DNA of 25,280 bases from RUG11462 sp045649405 (GTDB lineage: Bacteria > Bacillota > Clostridia > Oscillospirales > Acutalibacteraceae). Each line of letters opens with the position of its first letter. The first letter of the stretch is position 1. Under the pieces are notes generated by a model, which saw only the letters and a list, made by a program, of their open reading frames with translations, searched no databases and was not told the DNA's origin. Made by a program: the position numbers and the translations under genes. The stretch covers positions 1 to 25,280 of the forward strand of contig JAZRPW010000037.1 of assembly GCA_045649405.1 (NCBI GenBank). The letters run 5' to 3'. Of this stretch, positions 1 to 7,120 are shown piece after piece.

Positions 1-162
1 GAAACCAAGATAGATTATTATTGCATTATGCCAAATCATATTCATTTTATATTGTTTTTTGAATCAAAAACGGGCGACCACGAAAGTGAGCCCCTACAAG
101 ATGTTATTAGTTGGTTTAAAACAATGGTAACTAATGAATATTATATAAAACAAAGGATTTAA
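1..162 (+). pseudogene. IS200-like / REP-associated tyrosine transposase, 3' remnant
   Basis: The open frame enters from outside the window and ends at a TAA at 160-162. It carries YYCIMPNHIHFIL, the HUH motif (His-Ile-His) of Y1 transposases such as IS200 TnpA and RAYT proteins, which nick and join single-stranded DNA. The following stretch DVISWFKTMVTNEYY matches the helix after the HUH strand in clostridial family members. Intact relatives normally continue about 50 residues further with a segment rich in W, Y and R. Here the frame stops after IKQRI, so the C-terminal part is missing and the copy is probably inactive. The 5' end and any terminal hairpin lie outside the window, so an intact shorter variant cannot be excluded. 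Confidence 0.7.
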
Positions 163-165
163 TTT

Positions 166-342
166 ATGCCAAAGGAAAAGAGATTTAAGAAAATTCATAG
201 CGAGAATATGGGCTCTGTTCAAATTCTTCAAGACACTCAAACGGGTGTGAATTATTTGTTTTGTCAATCAGGTTATGCAGGTGGTTTGACACCGCTTTTA
301 GACAAGGACGGAAACGTTGTAATTACAAGCACATTGAATTAA
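166..342 (+). CDS. DUF6440 family small protein
   Basis: A 58-residue protein starting at ATG 166, four bases after the transposase stop. The sequence TGVNYLFCQSGYAGGLTPLLDKDGN followed by a short tail is the hallmark of DUF6440, a family of roughly 60-residue proteins common in Firmicutes and their mobile elements. The function is unknown. The protein has no signal peptide or membrane segment. No clear Shine-Dalgarno sequence is visible ahead of ATG 166. The next start (353) lies 10 bases after the stop, so it may be read together with the housekeeping cluster downstream. The family call rests on the GGLTPLLD-type motif. Confidence 0.8.
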   Translation: MPKEKRFKKIHSENMGSVQILQDTQTGVNYLFCQSGYAGGLTPLLDKDGNVVITSTLN

Positions 343-352
343 GGTTTAAATT

Positions 353-1369
353 ATGGACACAAAGATTTTGATGACAAGTGAAAACGACATTAACACTGCT
401 GCGTGTATTTTGCGTGACGGTGGTCTTTGTGTGCTTCCAACCGAAACTGTTTATGGTCTTGGTGCAAATGCTTTAGACGAAAATGCCGTTAAAAACATAT
501 TTATTGCAAAAGGCAGAGCGCAGGACAATCCACTTATTGTTCATATTACAGAGTTTGAAGATATTTATGACTTGGTAAAAAGTGTGCCTGAAAAAGCAAA
601 AAAATTAGCCGAAAAATTTTGGCCGGGCCCACTTACAATGATTTTTGAAAAGTCTGATAAAATTCCAAGTGCTGTCACTTGTGGAATGGACACAGTTGCA
701 ATTCGTATGCCTTCACACAAAATAGCTCGTGAGATTATTAAAGCATCAGGCGTGCCGATTGCAGCTCCTTCTGCTAACATTTCAGGCGGTGTAAGCCCAG
801 TTACTGCAGAGCATTGCATTTCTGACCTTTCTAGCAGAGTAGACGCAATTGTAGACGGTGGCAAGTGTCAAGTTGGGCTTGAATCTACCGTTATTTTAAT
901 GGTTGGCGAAACTCCACGGCTTTTGCGCCCAGGGTTTGTAACCCCAGAAGAAATAACTGCAGAAATTGGCGAAATTATTGTTGACAACGCAATTTTAAAC
1001 CCACTTAAAGAGAACGAAAAGGTGCTTTCTCCTGGGCTTAAATACAAACATTATTCTCCTGATGCAAAGGTTATTATTGTTGAGGGTGATGACCAGAAAT
1101 ATTATGACTTTGCAAACAATTTTGAAGGCGAAAATGTTTTTTGTTTGTGTTTTGAAGAAGATGTAAAAAGCATAAACAAACCTTTTTTAACCTATGGCGC
1201 AAGTGATGATGAAAGTGCCGCAGCTGCAAATTTGTTTTACAATTTACATAAGTTTGACGAACTTGGCGCTAGCGTTGTTTTAGCAAGAATGCCAAAAACT
1301 TCTGGCGTAGGGTTAGCAGTTGTTAACAGACTTCTTCGCGCAGCCGGTTTTAAGGTGGTGCAGTTATGA
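353..1369 (+). CDS. L-threonylcarbamoyladenylate synthase (Sua5/TsaC2 type)
   Basis: Makes threonylcarbamoyl-AMP from threonine, bicarbonate and ATP for t6A37 modification of ANN-decoding tRNAs, in the cytoplasm. The 338-residue product has the full Sua5 layout. The YrdC-like catalytic domain covers about residues 10-200, with PTETVYGLGANA, KGRAQDNPLIVH, APSANISGG and GLESTV. The linker LSPGLKYKHYSPDA leads into the C-terminal Sua5 domain (about 225-338), which distinguishes it from the shorter TsaC. The KGR motif has Ala-Gln where Pro is usual. The stop overlaps the next start (ATGA), so it is translationally coupled to coaE. The ATG at 353 gives the standard N-terminus (MDTKIL). A second ATG at 371 would cut the first strand, so it was not chosen. 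Confidence 0.96.
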   Translation: MDTKILMTSENDINTAACILRDGGLCVLPTETVYGLGANALDENAVKNIFIAKGRAQDNPLIVHITEFEDIYDLVKSVPEKAKKLAEKFWPGPLTMIFEKSDKIPSAVTCGMDTVAIRMPSHKIAREIIKASGVPIAAPSANISGGVSPVTAEHCISDLSSRVDAIVDGGKCQVGLESTVILMVGETPRLLRPGFVTPEEITAEIGEIIVDNAILNPLKENEKVLSPGLKYKHYSPDAKVIIVEGDDQKYYDFANNFEGENVFCLCFEEDVKSINKPFLTYGASDDESAAAANLFYNLHKFDELGASVVLARMPKTSGVGLAVVNRLLRAAGFKVVQL

Positions 1370-1950
1370 AAATAATTGGACTTACAGGCGCTACTGGTAG
1401 TGGAAAATCAACCGTTGCAGTTTCTTTGGGATTGCCGGTTGTTGACGCAGACAAAGCCGCTCGAGTTGCAGTTGAAATTGATGAGTGTCTTAAAAAATTA
1501 ACCGAAAATTTTGGCAAAGAAATTTTAAATGATGACAACACTTTAAACAGAAAAGAATTAGCAAAACGCGCGTTTGAAACACGCGAAAAAACTGCGCTTT
1601 TAAACTCAATTACTCACCCATTTATAACAAAAATTATGAATGAGCAAATTGAAAAGCACAGAGCAAATGGCGAAAAAGCAATTTTGCTTGATGCACCACA
1701 ACTTTTTGAAGCAGGTTGTGAAAAAATGTGTGATGTTGTAATTGGCGTTATTGCAGATAAAGAAATTCGAAAGAAAAGAATTATTGCACGAGACAATATT
1801 AGCGAACAAGATGCTAATTTGAGAATTAGCGCTTCAAAAAGCGATGAATTTTTTAAAGATAATTGTGATTATATTATTATAAACAATGGCTCACTTGAAA
1901 CACTAAATTCGAGTGTTGATAAAATATTAAAAGAAATAGGTAAAAAATGA
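1366..1950 (+). CDS. coaE: Dephospho-CoA kinase
   Basis: Phosphorylates the 3'-OH of dephospho-CoA with ATP, the last step of coenzyme A synthesis, in the cytoplasm. The 194-residue protein begins MKIIGLTGATGSGKST, with the P-loop GATGSGKS at residues 8-15. The VVDADKAAR motif follows at about 27-35. A LLDAPQLFEAG segment occupies the place of the usual DIPLLFE substrate-binding motif, and the basic lid region (EIRKKRIIARD) lies near residue 135. Length is typical of CoaE. The gene overlaps the preceding one by 4 bases and the following one by 4 bases, so it lies in the middle of a translationally coupled set. Confidence 0.95.
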   Translation: MKIIGLTGATGSGKSTVAVSLGLPVVDADKAARVAVEIDECLKKLTENFGKEILNDDNTLNRKELAKRAFETREKTALLNSITHPFITKIMNEQIEKHRANGEKAILLDAPQLFEAGCEKMCDVVIGVIADKEIRKKRIIARDNISEQDANLRISASKSDEFFKDNCDYIIINNGSLETLNSSVDKILKEIGKK

Positions 1951-2510
1951 AAAATTTATTTAAATTTATTCTGTGGGTTTTAATAATTTGCTTTGTAATT
2001 TATGCCAGCAAAGGCGCTTACAAAAAAATTGAAAAACAAATTTACCCACTTGAATATAAAGAAACAATTGAAAAATATTCAAAAGAATATGAAATTGACA
2101 AAGCGCTTGTTTTTGCAATTATCAAATGCGAAAGTGGATTTGATGAAACGGCAGTTTCAAGCATTGGTGCAAAGGGGCTAATGCAACTAACAACCGAAAC
2201 GCTTGAATGGGTTTGCTCAAAATATAACGATAGTGAAGATGATGTAAGCGTGCTTTTTGACGCCGAGAAAAATATTCAAGCAGGTTGTCGACTGTTGCGA
2301 CTACTTTATAACGATTTTGGCGATACTAAAACTGTGCTTGCCGCTTACCACGCAGGCAGAAATATCACTTACAAATGGCTTTCTAATAAAGAGTATTCGG
2401 CTGACGGCAAAACACTTATAAAAATACCTTATGCCGACACAGCAAAATATGTTGAAAAAGTTTTTAAAACAACCGAAAAATATAAAGAAATTTACGAAGG
2501 AGAATTTTAA
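1947..2510 (+). CDS. Membrane-anchored lytic transglycosylase (SLT domain)
   Basis: Cleaves the MurNAc-GlcNAc bond of peptidoglycan to give 1,6-anhydro ends, outside the membrane. The 187-residue protein has one N-terminal membrane segment (about residues 4-21) without a cleavage site. A soluble-lytic-transglycosylase domain follows, with the catalytic Glu at residue 62 in IIKCESGFD, the SSIGAKGLMQLT motif (71-82) and AAYHAGR near residue 131, where most relatives have AAYNAG. This matches the small anchored SLT proteins of Firmicutes that lie next to coaE in many clostridial genomes. It starts inside the coaE stop (ATGA overlap). The M18 aminopeptidase start follows 3 bases after its stop. 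Confidence 0.92.
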   Translation: MKNLFKFILWVLIICFVIYASKGAYKKIEKQIYPLEYKETIEKYSKEYEIDKALVFAIIKCESGFDETAVSSIGAKGLMQLTTETLEWVCSKYNDSEDDVSVLFDAEKNIQAGCRLLRLLYNDFGDTKTVLAAYHAGRNITYKWLSNKEYSADGKTLIKIPYADTAKYVEKVFKTTEKYKEIYEGEF

Positions 2511-2512
2511 AA

Positions 2513-3910
2513 ATGGAAGAAAAAACATTATCACAACAACTTAAAGATGAGTTGTTTGCTAACAACAAAAACGGTTATTACAAAATTGATGACAAATGCG
2601 AACAAGAAATTGGAGATTTTGCAAAAGGTTACATTGAATTTTTGAACGCATCTAAAACCGAGCGTCTTTGCGCAAAGGTTGCAATTGAAATGGCAAAGGC
2701 AAACGGCTTTGTTGAATTTGATGAAAACAAACCTTATGCTCCTGGCGACAAGGTTTTTGTTAACCAAAGAGAAAAGGCAGTAATTTTGTCTGTAATCGGC
2801 TCTCGTCCAGTTGCAGATGGTGTTAGAATTGTTGCGGCTCACATTGACTCGCCAAGAATTGACCTTAAAGCAAACCCTTTGTATGAGGCAGATGAACTTG
2901 GTTACTTTAAAACTCATTACTATGGTGGTATTAAGAAATATCAATGGACTGCAATGCCACTTTGCCTTTACGGTGTTGTTTTTGACAAAGACGGCAACAA
3001 ACACGATGTTGCAATTGGCGACAGTGACAACGACCCTAAATTTGTTATTACTGACTTGCTTCCACACTTGGGTGGTGAGCAAGGCAAACGCAGTTTGTCA
3101 GATGGTATTAGAGGCGAAGAACTCAATATTTTAATCGGCTCTCGCCCATTTAAAGAAGATGAAACTTCTGAAGCAGTTAAACTTAATTTAATGAAAATCA
3201 TCAACGAAAAATATGGCTTCCAGGAAGCAGATTTCAGAGCTGCAGAGTTTGAGTTTGTTCCTGCTTTCAAAGCTTGTGACATTGGTTTTGACCGCTCATT
3301 AGTTGGTGGTTATGGTCACGATGACAGAGTTTGCGCTTACCCTGCACTTATGGCAGTTCTTGACACAAAAACTCCTGAATTCACAACTGTAACTGTACTT
3401 GCAGATAAAGAAGAAACAGGCTCAGACGGCAACACAGGTCTTTTGTGTGATTATCTTAAAAACTTTATTAACGATTTAGCGCTTGCAAACGGCACACAAG
3501 GATACAGAGTGCTTAGAAAATCAAAATGTTTGTCTGCCGATGTTAACGCAGCGCACGACCCAACATTTGCTGATGTTTCTGAAAAAATGAATATGTCATT
3601 CATCAACAAAGGCGTTGTTATTACAAAATACACAGGCGCTCGTGGTAAAGGTGGCACATCTGACGCATCTGCTGAATATATGAGTTTTGTTTCAAAATTG
3701 CTTAATGACAACGGTGTTGTTTGGCAAACTGGTGAACTTGGTAAAGTTGACGCCGGTGGTGGCGGAACAGTTGCAAAATACATTGCTAATATGGATGTTG
3801 AAACTGTTGACCTTGGCGTGCCAGTTCTTTCAATGCACGCACCTTTTGAAGTAATTTCAAAACTTGATTTGTTTATGGCTTACAAAGCATTTATGGCGTT
3901 TAATAAATAA
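2513..3910 (+). CDS. M18 family aminopeptidase
   Basis: A cytoplasmic zinc aminopeptidase that releases N-terminal residues (acidic or neutral in known relatives). The 465-residue length fits the bacterial M18 family. Visible motifs in order are AAHIDSPRIDLK (metal His at 110, Asp at 112), GGYGHDDRVCA (bridging Asp), DKEETGSDGNTG (catalytic Glu pair), YTGARGKGGTSDAS, and a C-terminal LSMHAPFEVISK with the last metal-binding His. A strong SD (AAGGAG) lies at the end of the preceding gene, and the start is 2 bases after that gene's stop, so co-transcription is likely. The substrate preference cannot be read from the sequence. Confidence 0.94.
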   Translation: MEEKTLSQQLKDELFANNKNGYYKIDDKCEQEIGDFAKGYIEFLNASKTERLCAKVAIEMAKANGFVEFDENKPYAPGDKVFVNQREKAVILSVIGSRPVADGVRIVAAHIDSPRIDLKANPLYEADELGYFKTHYYGGIKKYQWTAMPLCLYGVVFDKDGNKHDVAIGDSDNDPKFVITDLLPHLGGEQGKRSLSDGIRGEELNILIGSRPFKEDETSEAVKLNLMKIINEKYGFQEADFRAAEFEFVPAFKACDIGFDRSLVGGYGHDDRVCAYPALMAVLDTKTPEFTTVTVLADKEETGSDGNTGLLCDYLKNFINDLALANGTQGYRVLRKSKCLSADVNAAHDPTFADVSEKMNMSFINKGVVITKYTGARGKGGTSDASAEYMSFVSKLLNDNGVVWQTGELGKVDAGGGGTVAKYIANMDVETVDLGVPVLSMHAPFEVISKLDLFMAYKAFMAFNK

Positions 3911-3918
3911 TAATTCTT

Positions 3919-3958
3919 GTCCTTTTAGCATATGTTTTAATAAAAACGCTAAAAGGAC
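3919..3958 (+). promoter_or_regulatory. Hairpin that sequesters the SD of the DUF4830 gene
   Basis: A perfect 11-bp inverted repeat, GTCCTTTTAGC (3919-3929) with GCTAAAAGGAC (3948-3958), and an 18-nt AT-rich loop. The right arm contains AAAAGGA, the only plausible SD for ATG 3967 (9-base spacing), so the folded form would hide the ribosome binding site. The following TTGATTTT is a poor T-tract, so this is better read as a translational or partial-termination switch than as a normal terminator. No ligand-binding fold is evident. Confidence 0.6.
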
Positions 3959-3966
3959 TTGATTTT

Positions 3967-4419
3967 ATGCCAGGATTTATTTTAAAACTAACTAAAAAGA
4001 AAATTACCTTTGCCTTTTGTGTAATTTTAGTGCCACTTCTTATTTTTTCTGCCGTCTATTTGCAAAAAAACAACCAACCACAAATTGAATTAACGGCAAA
4101 AACTCGAGCACAACGGGTTGCTTTTTTAGAACAGTTTGGTTGGCAGGTTGATAAAAGCACCGAAACGGTAAAAGACACGGTTATTCCAGGTGAGTTTGAC
4201 AATGTTTACACTTCTTATAACAACATTCAAATAACACAAGGGTTTGATTTGCAAAACCACAAAGGCAAAAGCGCAAAACTTTATAACTTGAAAATTAATA
4301 ATTACCCACAAAACAGTGAAAATGTGTTTGCCACCTTGCTTGTAATTGACGGCAAAATAATTGGTGGCGATATTCATTCAACCGAGCTAAACGGGTTTAT
4401 GCATGGATTTAAAATTTAA
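3967..4419 (+). CDS. DUF4830 domain-containing membrane-anchored protein
   Basis: A 150-residue protein with a positively charged N-terminus and one membrane segment at about residues 15-32, then an extracytoplasmic domain. The domain carries RVAFLEQFGW, VIPGEFDNVYTSYNNIQ, QGFDL, NYPQ, LLVIDGKIIGGDIHS and GFMHGF. Together these match DUF4830, a family of unknown function frequent in Clostridia. The ATG at 3967 is set by the AAAAGGA site inside the upstream hairpin. The SGNH hydrolase begins 10 bases after its stop, so the two are probably co-translated. It may act at the cell envelope, but nothing in the sequence shows a catalytic site. Confidence 0.82.
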   Translation: MPGFILKLTKKKITFAFCVILVPLLIFSAVYLQKNNQPQIELTAKTRAQRVAFLEQFGWQVDKSTETVKDTVIPGEFDNVYTSYNNIQITQGFDLQNHKGKSAKLYNLKINNYPQNSENVFATLLVIDGKIIGGDIHSTELNGFMHGFKI

Positions 4420-4429
4420 GGAGAATATT

Positions 4430-5026
4430 ATGAAAATTTGTTGTTTGGGCGACAGCTTGACCGAGGGCGATTACGGTGTAAAGGGCAAGTCAGGCATTGC
4501 TAATGTAAAAAAAGAAAACTACCCTTACTTTTTGGCGCAAAACACCGGTTGGGAAGTTAAAAATTTTGGTTTTTGTGGTGTTAACCCATCTCACTTTTTA
4601 GGCATTTACAACAATGGTGGCGTTGATGTTACCGGCGCAGATGTTGTTGTTATTATGCTTGGCACCAACGGTGGGGTTGACGCAGAAATCGACACACCTG
4701 CAAATGATGCTTACAAAAAAATTGTTGAAAAATGCAAAGAGCAGTCTAAAAATGCAAAAATCATTGTTGTAACACCACCAAACGTTACTAAAAACCCTGA
4801 ATTTTCAAACTTTGGCTTTGAAGAGCGTGTGGGTAAAGCAGTGGATTTTGTTAGAAAATTTGCAAAAGAAAACAAGGGCGTTTATTTAGTTGATTTAGCA
4901 GCAGCAGGCATTTTTACTGCAGAAAATGAAAATGTAATGCAAGCAAACGACGGGCTTCATTTTGTTGAAATTGGCTACAAAACACTTGCCGAATATTTTG
5001 AAAAAGAGATTAGAAAGATTATTTAA
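4430..5026 (+). CDS. SGNH/GDSL-family hydrolase
   Basis: A 198-residue esterase or acylhydrolase of the SGNH fold. Visible blocks: CLGDSLTEGDYG (catalytic Ser 9), FGFCGVNPSHFL (block II Gly), IMLGTNGG (block III Asn) and NDGLHFVEIGY (catalytic Asp and His). There is no signal peptide, so it is probably cytoplasmic. ATG 4430 is chosen over the in-frame ATG at 4403 because AAGGAG lies just upstream and the first beta strand begins immediately. The longer form would overlap the DUF4830 gene. The natural substrate is unknown; relatives deacetylate sugars or hydrolyse short acyl esters. Confidence 0.88.
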   Translation: MKICCLGDSLTEGDYGVKGKSGIANVKKENYPYFLAQNTGWEVKNFGFCGVNPSHFLGIYNNGGVDVTGADVVVIMLGTNGGVDAEIDTPANDAYKKIVEKCKEQSKNAKIIVVTPPNVTKNPEFSNFGFEERVGKAVDFVRKFAKENKGVYLVDLAAAGIFTAENENVMQANDGLHFVEIGYKTLAEYFEKEIRKII

Positions 5027-5029
5027 AAA

Positions 5030-5737
5030 ATGGAAAGATTAGATAAAGTAATTTCAAATTTAACCTGTATTTCTCGTTCTGACGCACGCAGACTTATTAA
5101 AATTGGCAAGGTTTTTGTTGATGGCGAGCGTGTTAAAGCGTTTGACACAAAGGTTGATGAAACACGTGAAATTGTGGTAAATGGCGAAAAGGTTGAATTT
5201 GCAAAAGAAATTTATATTTTAATGAACAAATCAACCGGCGTGGTTTGTGATGACAAGTCTTCAGCGCCTTATGCTGTTGATGTTTTGCCGGAAAACTTAA
5301 AACGCAAAGACCTTTTTTGCGTTGGTCGGCTTGACAAAGACACAACAGGGCTTTTGCTTATTACAAACGACGGCGAGTTTTCACACAAGGTAATTTCGCC
5401 AAAGTCGAATGTTGAAAAATGTTACCGTGCAACCTTGTCAGAACCAATGAGTGATGAAGGCATTTCACAAATTGCAAAGGGGCTGACACTTAAAGACGGC
5501 ACCGAACTAATGCCGGCAAAGGTTGAAGTGGTTGATGAAGACAGAACAACGGTTGACTTTTTTGTAATGGAAGGCAAGTACCACCAAATTAAAAGAATGG
5601 CAGGCGCTGTTGACAACAAGGTTGAAACATTGCACAGAAAAAGAATTGGTAATTTAAATTTACCAGATGATTTAGAAATTGGACAAGCAGTTAAAATTGA
5701 CAAACAAACTGCATTTTTGGCACTTGACAAAAATTAA
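5030..5737 (+). CDS. rRNA pseudouridine synthase, RsuA/RluB/E/F family
   Basis: Isomerises specific uridines in rRNA to pseudouridine. The 235-residue protein has an N-terminal S4 RNA-binding domain (residues 1-55, LDKVISNLTCISRSDARRLI and VFVDGERV) and a catalytic domain. The signature GRLDKDTTGLLLITNDG spans residues 99-115, with the nucleophilic Asp at 102. The later motifs KCYRATL and GKYHQIKRMAGA are also present. By length and S4 domain it is closest to RsuA (16S U516) or RluB (23S); which of the two cannot be settled here. It starts 3 bases after the SGNH hydrolase and is the last gene before a terminator. Confidence 0.93.
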   Translation: MERLDKVISNLTCISRSDARRLIKIGKVFVDGERVKAFDTKVDETREIVVNGEKVEFAKEIYILMNKSTGVVCDDKSSAPYAVDVLPENLKRKDLFCVGRLDKDTTGLLLITNDGEFSHKVISPKSNVEKCYRATLSEPMSDEGISQIAKGLTLKDGTELMPAKVEVVDEDRTTVDFFVMEGKYHQIKRMAGAVDNKVETLHRKRIGNLNLPDDLEIGQAVKIDKQTAFLALDKN

Positions 5738-5771
5738 CCAATTTTAGTGAATTTTTAATAAAATGACGAAC

Positions 5772-5805
5772 AAATTGCCAAAATATCACTATTTGGCAAT
5801 TTTTA
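5772..5805 (+). terminator. Intrinsic terminator after the left-hand cluster
   Basis: An 11-bp perfect stem, AAATTGCCAAA (5772-5782) with TTTGGCAATTT (5792-5802), a 9-nt loop and a T-run reaching 5804. It lies 35 bases after the pseudouridine synthase stop and ends that transcript. Confidence 0.8.
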
Positions 5806-5854
5806 TTGTGAATGTTGCATAATATTAACATTGTTTTTTTGTGATATAAAAATG

Positions 5855-5883
5855 TTGAAATTTCTGCTAACTTGTGGTATTAT
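5855..5883 (+). promoter_or_regulatory. Sigma-A-type promoter of the sugar ABC ATPase gene
   Basis: TTGAAA (5855-5860), a 17-bp spacer and TATTAT (5878-5883), with TGG directly ahead of the -10 (extended -10). Transcription should start near 5890, giving a leader of about 45 nt that contains the small hairpin at 5897-5916. No other candidate in this gap has both elements. Confidence 0.7.
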
Positions 5884-5896
5884 GTTATAACAGAAT

Positions 5897-5916
5897 AAAA
5901 GGGTATGCCCTTTTTT
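5897..5916 (+). terminator. Small terminator-like hairpin in the leader (possible attenuator)
   Basis: AAAAGGG (5897-5903), a 4-nt TATG loop, CCCTTTT (5908-5914), and T-run to 5916. It starts only about 7 nt after the predicted transcription start and lies 5 bases upstream of the strong AGGAGG site. It could be a mini-attenuator or a 5' stabilising hairpin. No antiterminator or leader peptide is visible. Confidence 0.5.
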
Positions 5917-5935
5917 AATATTAGGAGGAAACAAA

Positions 5936-7078
5936 ATGGCAGGTTTATCTTTAAAAGGTATTTATAAAAAATACCCAGGCGGCGTTATTGCTGTTTCAGA
6001 TTTCAACCTTGAAATCAAAGATAAAGAATTTATCGTATTAGTTGGTCCTTCAGGTTGTGGTAAATCAACAACACTTCGTATGATTGCTGGTCTTGAAGAA
6101 ATTTCTGAAGGCGAACTTTACATTGGCGACCGTCTTGTAAATGACGTTGCTCCAAAAGATAGAGATATCGCAATGGTGTTCCAAAACTATGCGCTTTATC
6201 CACATATGTCTGTTTTTGACAACATGGCATTTGGTCTTAAACTTCGTAAAACACCACGTGATGAAATTAAACGTAGAGTTGAAGAAGCAGCTCGTATTCT
6301 TGACATTTCTCACTTGCTTGACAGAAAACCAAAAGCACTTTCTGGTGGTCAACGTCAACGTGTAGCGCTCGGTCGTGCTATCGTTCGTGAACCACAAGTA
6401 TTCTTGCTTGACGAACCTTTGTCAAACCTTGATGCTAAGCTTCGTGCACAAATGAGAACAGAGCTTACAAAACTTCACCAAAGACTTGGTACAACATTCA
6501 TCTACGTAACTCACGACCAAACTGAAGCTATGACAATGGCTGACAGAATCGTTGTTATGAAAGATGGTTTCATTCAACAAGTTGACACACCTCAACATCT
6601 TTATGACATTCCTTGCAACACATTCGTTGCTGGCTTTATCGGTTCACCACAAATGAACTTTATCGATTCAGTTGTTCGTAAAGAGGGCGATGATTTCTAT
6701 GTAGAATTCGGTTCAGAAGATACAAAACGTCGTCTTGGTGTTAAATTCAAAATCAAACTCCCTGCTTACAAAAATGAAAAGGGCGTTCTTGATAATTATG
6801 TTGATAAAGAAGTTATTATGGGTATTCGTCCAGAACACATTCATGACGAACCAAAACTTCTTAAAGAGTTCCCAGATGGTAAAGTTGTTGCTAACGTAGA
6901 AGTAACAGAGCTTATGGGTGCTGAAACATATCTTTATGTAAATTGCGAAGGCCACCGCCTTATTGCAAGAGTTGCTCCATTGACAACTGCAAAAATGGGT
7001 GAAGAAATCGATATCACAATCGAACCAGAAAAAATTCACTTGTTTGATAAAGATACTGAAAAGGCAATTTGCCACTAA
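5936..7078 (+). CDS. Carbohydrate ABC transporter ATPase, MsmK/UgpC type
   Basis: Energises uptake of sugars or glycerol-3-phosphate by CUT1-type ABC importers at the inner face of the membrane. The 380-residue protein has Walker A GPSGCGKS (37-44), the Q-loop (FQN, 82-84), signature LSGGQRQR (135-142), Walker B VFLLDEP (155-161) and switch His 193. A C-terminal TOBE/OB regulatory domain (about 240-375, with IRPEHI and TELMGAETYLY) is typical of MsmK, UgpC and MalK. It stands alone, with its own promoter, a strong AGGAGG SD and terminator, and no permease nearby. This fits the shared ATPase of Firmicutes that serves several unlinked transporters. Codon choice (CGT, TTC, ATC, AAC) is stronger than in neighbouring genes, suggesting high expression. 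Confidence 0.93.
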   Translation: MAGLSLKGIYKKYPGGVIAVSDFNLEIKDKEFIVLVGPSGCGKSTTLRMIAGLEEISEGELYIGDRLVNDVAPKDRDIAMVFQNYALYPHMSVFDNMAFGLKLRKTPRDEIKRRVEEAARILDISHLLDRKPKALSGGQRQRVALGRAIVREPQVFLLDEPLSNLDAKLRAQMRTELTKLHQRLGTTFIYVTHDQTEAMTMADRIVVMKDGFIQQVDTPQHLYDIPCNTFVAGFIGSPQMNFIDSVVRKEGDDFYVEFGSEDTKRRLGVKFKIKLPAYKNEKGVLDNYVDKEVIMGIRPEHIHDEPKLLKEFPDGKVVANVEVTELMGAETYLYVNCEGHRLIARVAPLTTAKMGEEIDITIEPEKIHLFDKDTEKAICH

Positions 7079-7088
7079 TTTTAAAATT

Positions 7089-7120
7089 AAAAGGAGTTCC
7101 GTTTTGGAACTCCTTTTTTT
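7089..7120. terminator. Bidirectional terminator between convergent genes
   Basis: Perfect stem AAAAGGAGTTCC (7089-7100) with GGAACTCCTTTT (7106-7117), a 5-nt loop and a 3' T-run on the + strand. On the - strand the reverse complement also ends in a T-rich run, so it can stop both the ATPase transcript and the CLC operon. The CLC stop codon sits at 7119-7121, just outside the stem. Confidence 0.85.

Noticed and set aside
2531..3082. Long frames opposite and shifted within the aminopeptidase gene
   Set aside because: They are shadows of a well-supported M18 gene with complete catalytic motifs.
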